Assembly: GCA_004151065.3 (NCBI GenBank)
Contig: NWUY0300055490.1
Location: 1 to 13,182 of the forward strand
Direction: 5' to 3'
From: Larix sibirica
Lineage: Eukaryota; Streptophyta; Pinopsida; Pinales; Pinaceae
Length of the DNA stretch: 13,182 nt
In this document: in pieces, positions 8,098 through 13,182 of the stretch
How positions within the stretch are numbered: position 1 is the stretch's first letter
Layout: every line of letters starts with the position of its first letter
Notes under the pieces: generated by a model
Seen by the model: only the letters and a program-made list of their open reading frames with translations
Told to the model about the DNA's origin: nothing
The model's database searches: none
Position numbers and translations under genes: made by a program

Positions 8098-8930
8098 GAC
8101 AAGTCAAGTCTTGAACTGGACCAAGGCGAGGAGGTGTTGGCACGGGCATGTGAATGATGGGTTACAGATCTGGTGGATGAGGCAGAAGGTAGTTCGGTTG
8201 CAGTTCAAAGTGACGGAGAAGATGAGAGCCTCCCGACACCTGACACAGTAGACATTGTAGACTTCTGCGTTCCTGCTATCGGGATCGCAGAGTCGCAGTT
8301 ATCTCAGGATAAGTTGAAGGAAGTGGGATGTCGTCGAGACGAAGTGGAGGCAGTTCTAGCATACATAGACACTAAGTATTGTTTTCCCAAGATATCGTAA
8401 AAGGAAGAGGAAAAGGCCAAGGGGTTTGAAGCCATTGTAGGCGCTCTTCAAGAGTACGATCGACGGGAGTTGGAAGCCTTAGGAAATTCATAACACCACG
8501 AAGACAAGAATTGTTCCCTGTTTGAAGGAAAGAGCAAGGGTGCAAAGAAACGAGCCAGGAAAATGAAGCAACAAGCAAAGGTAGAGGATTCGTCTTGGTA
8601 GAATTCCAGGACTGTTGTAGGGAAGCAGTAGAATTAAGCACGTTGTCTTTTGTGGTTGTAGAATCTGAGCTAACAAAGTCTCGACTGGAAGAGCTAGGGT
8701 ACAACTCCGCGGGAGCTAAAGTATCCTTGAAGTATTTTTGTATCAAGCATGAAGGAGAAGACGGATGGGTTACCAAGAGTTTTGAGGAGAGGAACCTTGA
8801 GCTCCACTCTCTCGTTCTCCTGTAGAAAGGCAGAACAACTCGGCTCACAGTATTTGGAATAGGTAACGAGATCATAGGGTGCCATGTGTGGTGCCTTAGA
8901 AACATTCAACCAACTATGAAGTGTGGATAG
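8098..8930 (+). pseudogene. Decayed unidentified coding frame inside the transposon, block 2
   Basis: Counterpart of 2099-2930. The frame starts at 8098, meets a TGA at 8155-8157, then is open from 8158 to TAA at 8398-8400 (SSVAVQSDGEDESLPTP, then IAESQLSQDKLKEVG and DEVEAVLAYIDTKY). It continues in the same frame with KEEEKAKGFEAIVGALQEYD and the basic KSKGAKKRARKMKQQAK, has a one-base loss near 8598, and resumes as EFQDCCREAVELSTL, ESELTKSRLEELGYNSAG, KHEGEDGWVTKSFEE to TAG at about 8823, with more similarity beyond (LTVFGIGNEIIGC). Two stops (8398 TAA, about 8823 TAG) are shared with block 1, so the frame was already interrupted before duplication or these stops have another meaning. No family recognised. 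Confidence 0.45.
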
Positions 8931-9570
8931 TAGTTCGCATCAGTGGTGAGGGTGAGGACCTTGCCAAGCAATAAGCTAGAAGCAGGCTGAAACGCATGAT
9001 GAAGTTCGTCTCATGAGGGCAGGCGCAATAATTGGATTAGCTACCCAACTAGTCTGGCTCACGGGGGTGCAACAGACAGAAGCATGAAGGACTTGTGGAG
9101 TACCGGTTGCTTAGTAAGTGGGGCTGAAGAGAAAGCTGCGAGAGATTCTTCGAAGGCTCAACGATGTTGCGATGTCATTACGAATCAACCAAGAGGTAGA
9201 GGTGCGGAGGTGATCTTAGCAGTAATAGACACAACAGTTTCCAGGACAACGGTTAATGTAGAGGTTGTCGTGATAAATAAAATATTGAGTGGGCGAGGAT
9301 GTAACGGCTCAGGTGCCCTTGGCACTTGCCACACCTCACTCGGCTAAAAAACCTGATTTGGGAACCTTTGGATCCGCGGATGGCATGACAGTTAGTCATT
9401 TTTACTCTAACTATTGATCTGCCATGCGAAATTCCATTGCCATACATGAGGGCCTGTGACCACGGAACAGGCGCACGACGCCCAGGAAAATTCACCCAAG
9501 GCTTGGAAAGCCTGGGTGCATCGTCCATCGGGTAGCTTGTCGGCATAGTGCGATTCCATGACAGGAACGA

Positions 9571-9812
9571 CATGGCATGATAGTTCGACAGGAGTTTGAG
9601 CTCGGGTTGGAAACTTAGTTAGATGGAAGTGCGAGAGAGCACGTGAGCACGTCACCAAGAGAGGGGTGCGTTCTCACACCTATGATGCCAGTGCATGGCA
9701 TGACAGTTCGACAGGAGTTCGAGCTCGGGTTGGAAACTTAGATGGAAGTGCGAGAGAGAAAGTGAGCACGTCCCCAAGAGAGGGGCGAGTGCTCATACCC
9801 ATGGAACTAGTG
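9571..9812. repeat. Tandem duplication of about 120 bp in the truncated transposon
   Basis: The stretch beginning CATGGCATGA at 9571 restarts at 9694 and again begins CATGGCA at 9813, giving units of 123 and 119 bp; the second lacks a TTAG. Block 1 has one copy (from about 3598). The 105-codon frame at 9666-9983 is a by-product of this duplication and of the junction after it. Confidence 0.9.
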
Positions 9813-9934
9813 CATGGCAAGCCTAGTTGCCCGAAGACTTCACATGGAAGCCTGATAGAACGCGGTATCTTGACCATTACTCAACACAACTTGGGAGCTT
9901 GGGCCAACACACGTCGGGAGCTCGGTGAAGCAGG

Positions 9935-9977
9935 CAAGGGGAAGCTCATCGACAAGTGGGCGATGAGATTCCCCTTG
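9935..9977. other. Inverted repeat at the transposon truncation point
   Basis: Arms 9935-9951 and 9961-9977 are reverse complements with one mismatch in 17, separated by a 9-base loop (acaagtggg). Only the left arm exists in block 1 (about 3840-3856). The right arm starts where homology with block 1 ends and complements the block 1 version of the left arm without mismatch over 16 bases. Weaker inverted similarity goes on to about 9990. It looks like a snap-back copy made during break repair. Confidence 0.75.
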
Positions 9978-10095
9978 GCATGACTTCCTCCTGGTTATGT
10001 TTTCATTGTGCATAATTACAATGAGCAAGAAAATTAGTCGACATTTGAATTCTCATGTGCACTTATGAACAAAATAAGAGACTGTACATAGGGGT

Positions 10096-10340
10096 GACAT
10101 GATTGGATTTTCTTTCTATATAAGAGACTATATACTTCAACAAGGTATGATATAACATGGATTATATTTCTACGAGATTATGAGATTATATGCTTCAAAG
10201 CGGGATGATATCAACTTGGATTATTTTTCTCTAAGGGACTTTATAGAGCTTTTGAATAACTTGGATTATTTTTGTACAAGAGGCTATATACTTCAAAGAG
10301 GAGTTTTGTAATATGGATTTAGTTTCTGCGAGATTAACTT
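10096..10340. repeat. Degenerate tandem repeat, about five units of 45-60 bp
   Basis: Successive units share the order ACTTGGATTAT, TTTCT, a purine-rich GAGA step, CTATATACTTCAA and AGAGG, beginning near 10096, 10146, 10205, 10256 and 10303. Units differ in length and by many substitutions. An old minisatellite or subterminal transposon repeat would fit. Confidence 0.55.
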
Positions 10341-10683
10341 GATGTGCTTTGATATTTTTAAAATTATACTTGATTATTGAAGATCATAGATGAACTGGAA
10401 TGGAGTGTCTATTCTTGAAAGCAACAAAAGGGTGCAGACTCGATTTTTTTTATGTCTATAAGTGGGGAGATCAGCACTTGGATTTTAATGTGTATTTATC
10501 AATCTGAAAATGATGTTCGGATTTCAATGTGCATTTAGGAATGATAAATTCACATTTAGATTTGGAAGTGTATAAGGGAAATTTTAAGAATTCCTCTAAA
10601 TTTGTATGTATAATATTTTCACCAGACATGGAAAATTTAAAAACTTCCATTAATAATATAAAATGTATATAGAATTTTTTGGC

Positions 10684-10755
10684 AAATTATAAGATCTTGT
10701 ATAATCTTGACAAATTTATTATTGAATTATAAAATCTTGCATAATTTTAGCAAAT
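10684..10755. repeat. Pair of related 32-bp segments, 40 bp apart
   Basis: 10684-10715 and 10724-10755 share AATTATAA.ATCTTG.ATAAT.TT and end with CAAAT. Imperfect and AT-rich; low information, but the colinearity is more than expected from base composition. Confidence 0.5.
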
Positions 10756-11027
10756 CTCTTTAGTGAATTTTTGATAAAGTATAAATCCATATAATTAATT
10801 GAAAAACATTTTCATTAAGTTGTAATATATTTGTTTTCCATATTTTAACATAATTTGCCCCTCCTCCAGTATCACTATAGCCATTAGTGGTTGGGGTTAT
10901 GTACATTCTTACAAACTTTTCCCTCTTACTTTTATGGATTCTTCATTATTGATTCTACAATCATGAAATGACTTCAAATGTACCATAGGATGTTCTTTAG
11001 TAGGAGGGTAGAAGGGTATGTCCATCA

Positions 11028-11577
11028 ATAACTATTATATAAGAATGTTGATAGGTCATATACCATGCTTGAGTGCCTCTTAGATCATCCATTTATACCC
11101 TAAAATGACACCTCAATGAAGAGGGACAACAACAATAATATTGTACTTTGCAATAAGCATGCCCAAAAAATTTAACAACCTAGACAGGAAGTCATGCATC
11201 TTTCAATTCTTTTGTCCTTCATTCTCAAGTTTGAAACATAGGGTTGTCCATGAAATGTATTTGACCTTGACCTAGAGACCAAAAGAAAACTAAAAAATAT
11301 AACTTGTGCACATACTCCATTTAATTTTAAGTATTGACATCATAAATAACTATAATGAAGTTCCAATCACTGAGAGATCATAGTAGCCGTTAGACAATAA
11401 GAAGAAATTAAAGGTAGTATCAAAATTCATAGCCACCATTAGGGTCACTACCAATCAAGACTAATATTTTAAACTTGAACTGTACATCCACTAAAAGAAG
11501 TGTAGAACAAATTAGTCGAATCTATGCTTGGACGATCATTTGTCCAACAGTATAAATAATGACAACTAAAATATCTT
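11028..11577. repeat. Module D, copy 2
   Basis: Second copy of 5196-5743, 5832 bp downstream at its start. Small indels such as the loss of ATCT near 11113 and a 3-4 bp gain near 11513 distinguish it. It opens block 3 and leads directly into module A. Confidence 0.8.
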
Positions 11578-12514
11578 TGGAAGTTACAATGTCTTCCAAC
11601 GTTTTTGAGTAAAACCAATCCCTAATGCACTCTATAGGTGGATTGAATATTCTTTATGAGGTATGCTCCCCGTTCCTTCCTCATGAAGGTTGCTTCTCAT
11701 TAATGTCCAACAAATGATTAGAAAAATTGGAAAATGATATCAATCTTTCATCTAATTTCCTAATTGCCCCACTACTTTGATGTTCATCTCTAGCCTCTAT
11801 TGCATCACATGGTTCATATCCATAATATTTGGAATTAGAGGAATGCCCCTCTCATGGCAATAGGTGTCCTATGATGGTTGCAGAGGAACCTAATTCATAG
11901 ACCATTTTTCTATTTCCTAAGCTATGAAGAACTATTTTTCCTTTCCAAATACCAATATATGAATTTCAAACAAAAACATAAGCAAGCTCAATAGATTTTA
12001 AAAGATGCAGATGTTTAAGCCATGCTACACAGTGAAATAAATAAAAATATTTTTCCTCAAGCCAACAAATATATAAGGAAAACATAATAATAATGGCAAG
12101 TTACATTGTCTTCCAACGTTTTTGAGTAAAACCAATCCCTAATGCACTCTATAGGTGGATTGAATCTTCTCTATGAGCTATGCTCCTCGTGCCTTCCTCA
12201 TGAATATTTGCATTAACATGTTACTCTTTAATGTCCAACAAATGATTAGAAGAATTGGAAAATGATATCAATCTTTCATCCAATTTCCTAATTGCCTCAT
12301 TACTTTGATGTTCATCTCTAGCCTCTATTGCATCATTACCAACATGGTTCATATCCATAATATTTGGAATTAGAGGAATGCCCCTCTCATGGAAATAGGT
12401 GTCCTATGATGGTTGCAGAGGAACCTAATGCATATACCATTTTTATATTCCGTAAGCTATGAAGAACTATTTTTCCTTTCCAAATACCAATATATGACTC
12501 TCAAACGAAAACAT
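11578..12514. repeat. Module A tandem repeat, block 3
   Basis: Partial unit about 11578-11921, full unit about 11922-12457, and a ~57-bp third start up to 12514, the same arrangement as in block 2. The - strand exon-like frame is present in both and broken in both: small deletions near 11690 and 11807 in the first, and a TAA in place of a lysine codon near 12227 in the second. At 12514 similarity ends after aaacataag, 15-20 bp before the A/C border of the other blocks; module C and the transposon do not follow. Confidence 0.82.
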
Positions 12515-12692
12515 AAGGGTGGAAACGCAAAGCTAGGAAACAATTCTATGACAACGGAGTGAAAAAAAAAAGGGCGCACGGATGAACAGGGGAAAAAAAG
12601 TCAACCTCAAACTCTCGGTCGAGAGTTNAGGCAAGCAAAGCAAGTATTGATGGTGTATACAATAAATAATTCAACTATAACTTTTTACATAC
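12515..12692. other. Junction region between block 3 and the CACTA-like remnant
   Basis: A purine-rich stretch on the + strand (A runs at 12552 and 12593), then a palindrome with arms AACTCTCG (12610-12617) and CGAGAGTT (12620-12627) around GT, then an ambiguous base N at 12628. No frame or known motif. The N shows that the source sequence was uncertain here, possibly because of the hairpin. Confidence 0.6.
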
Positions 12693-13182
12693 CTCATGTA
12701 CTTGCTGAGATCATAAATAACATTCTTTATGTTGTTTTCAAAGCTATTAGCCAGAGCTAGAGGTAGAACATACTGCATCAAATACGCGTAATAACAAATA
12801 AGGTATATATCATTACATATAATTTGAATAGATACAAACTTGAATTACTAACAAATAATGTAAATATCATAAGATAATAAAGATTGCAAAACGTTGAACC
12901 TTGATAAATGTATGTCAATCATGAGTTTTAGCCCCACCAAAATCGCATTGCTTTGTTAATATATTATTTGAAGTAAAACCAATGGTAAATTTGATCTTCT
13001 GTACAACCTCTTTTACAAAAAACGCTCTCTTGCTTTGTTAAAAACCATGGAATATTGGTGGAATTTCCATTACCATAGCAATGAGTCAAATGTTTCATTG
13101 AGTTGGATTCCTCAATGCCACTAATAACTTTGGCAATTTTTTCCTTGTTATTCCCCCATATATAATTTTCCACAATCACTCT
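12693..13182 (-). pseudogene. CACTA (En/Spm, TNP2-type) transposase fragment, decayed and partial
   Basis: Read on the - strand from the window edge, motifs follow the order found in plant CACTA transposase C-terminal regions (DUF4218 neighbourhood): PWFLTKQESVFCK (family: xLTKEExxxFC), a P.GFTSN-like stretch reached by frameshifts (about 12985-12965; family PDGYASNIS), then GLK.HD.H at about 12934-12912 (family GLKSHDCH). An intron at 12899-12773 (127 bp, GTTCAA...GATGCAG) follows, then exon 12772-12693 with YVLPLALANSF and NNIKNVIYDLSKYM, ending AG before GTATGT. Joining the exons gives HTFIK-YVLPLAL, with exactly the spacing of HVLMQ-QLLPLAL in relatives. A TAA at 12964-12966, a one-base loss after GLK and TGA for the cysteine codon show it is dead. 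It runs off the right edge, open to 13182. Confidence 0.6.

Larger units (their letters stand above)
7432..9962. mobile_element. Truncated copy of the long-TIR transposon, block 2
   Basis: Homologous to 1416-3867 of block 1 along its whole length. The left terminus has decayed from TGTCACGGGC to TTTCATGAGC. The left inverted repeat (7432 to about 8050) is recognisable, but the element stops at about 9962. The right inverted repeat and 300 bp before it (equivalent to 3868-4819) are missing, so it cannot transpose by itself. Compared with block 1 it has an extra ~120-bp tandem duplication (9571-9812) and lacks about 20 bp near 8996. Confidence 0.8.
9984..11027. other. AT-rich spacer between blocks 2 and 3, no gene seen
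   Basis: Unrelated to the spacer 4820-5195 of block 1. Strongly AT-rich, stops in every frame, no protein motif recognised. It holds a degenerate tandem repeat (10096-10340), scattered TTTGGATTT.AATGTG.ATTTA-like motifs (about 10038, 10476, 10517 and 10555) and a 40-bp pair at 10684-10755. It could be a decayed transposon or satellite inserted at the break, but nothing in it identifies one. Confidence 0.5.

Noticed and set aside
8372-8905. 177-codon - strand frame, the longest in the window
   Set aside because: It lies opposite the forward decayed frame shared by both copies, has a low-complexity Ser/Leu-rich composition, and its counterpart in block 1 (2373-2907) is split by frame changes.
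9666-9983. 105-codon + strand frame
   Set aside because: It spans the local tandem duplication and the snap-back junction, so it is a new chance frame without a counterpart in block 1.

Overview
The window looks like nuclear DNA of a land plant, probably one with a large, transposon-rich genome. Pointers are a spliced fragment of a MAM33/p32-type mitochondrial protein gene with a GT-AG intron, a decayed fragment resembling a plant CACTA (En/Spm) transposase with its own short intron, a nested long-terminal-inverted-repeat transposon, and AT-rich repeat-filled flanks. I see no bacterial features and no intact full-length gene. I cannot name the species; a conifer-like genome is only a guess.

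The dominant feature is a segmental duplication with a spacing of about 6 kb, seen as two long blocks and the start of a third. Each block reads, on the + strand: module D (about 550 bp; 5196-5743 and 11028-11577), module A (a roughly 535-540 bp unit repeated in tandem; 1-605, 5744-6705, 11578-12514), module C (the last part of a MAM33-family gene; 620-1046 and 6725-7248, plus 3' flank), then a transposon inserted at the same point of the 3' flank (1416-4819 and 7432-9962). The window opens inside the A tandem of block 1, and block 3 stops abruptly at 12514, straight after its A tandem.

In block 1 the transposon is complete: 3404 bp, ends TGTCACGGGC/GCCCGTGACA, diverged terminal inverted repeats of about 630-650 bp, and a candidate 5-bp target duplication TGGTT. 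It carries an unrecognised, decayed reading frame of about 275 codons. In block 2 the transposon has lost about 950 bp including its right inverted repeat. It ends in a short inverted copy of its own sequence, which suggests a template-switch or snap-back junction.

The MAM33 fragments lack the gene's upstream part. Block 1 keeps an open, splice-compatible tail. Block 2 is broken by a 70-bp tandem duplication that shifts the frame. Module A contains on the - strand a 69-codon exon-like frame, open in one copy and disrupted in the others. The right end of the window (12693-13182, - strand) holds the CACTA-like remnant. The rest (4820-5195, 9984-11027, 12515-12692) is AT-rich or low-information DNA without recognisable genes.

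No working system of cooperating genes is visible. The interest lies in the history of duplication, insertion and break repair, and in two unidentified coding remnants (module A exon and transposon frame).
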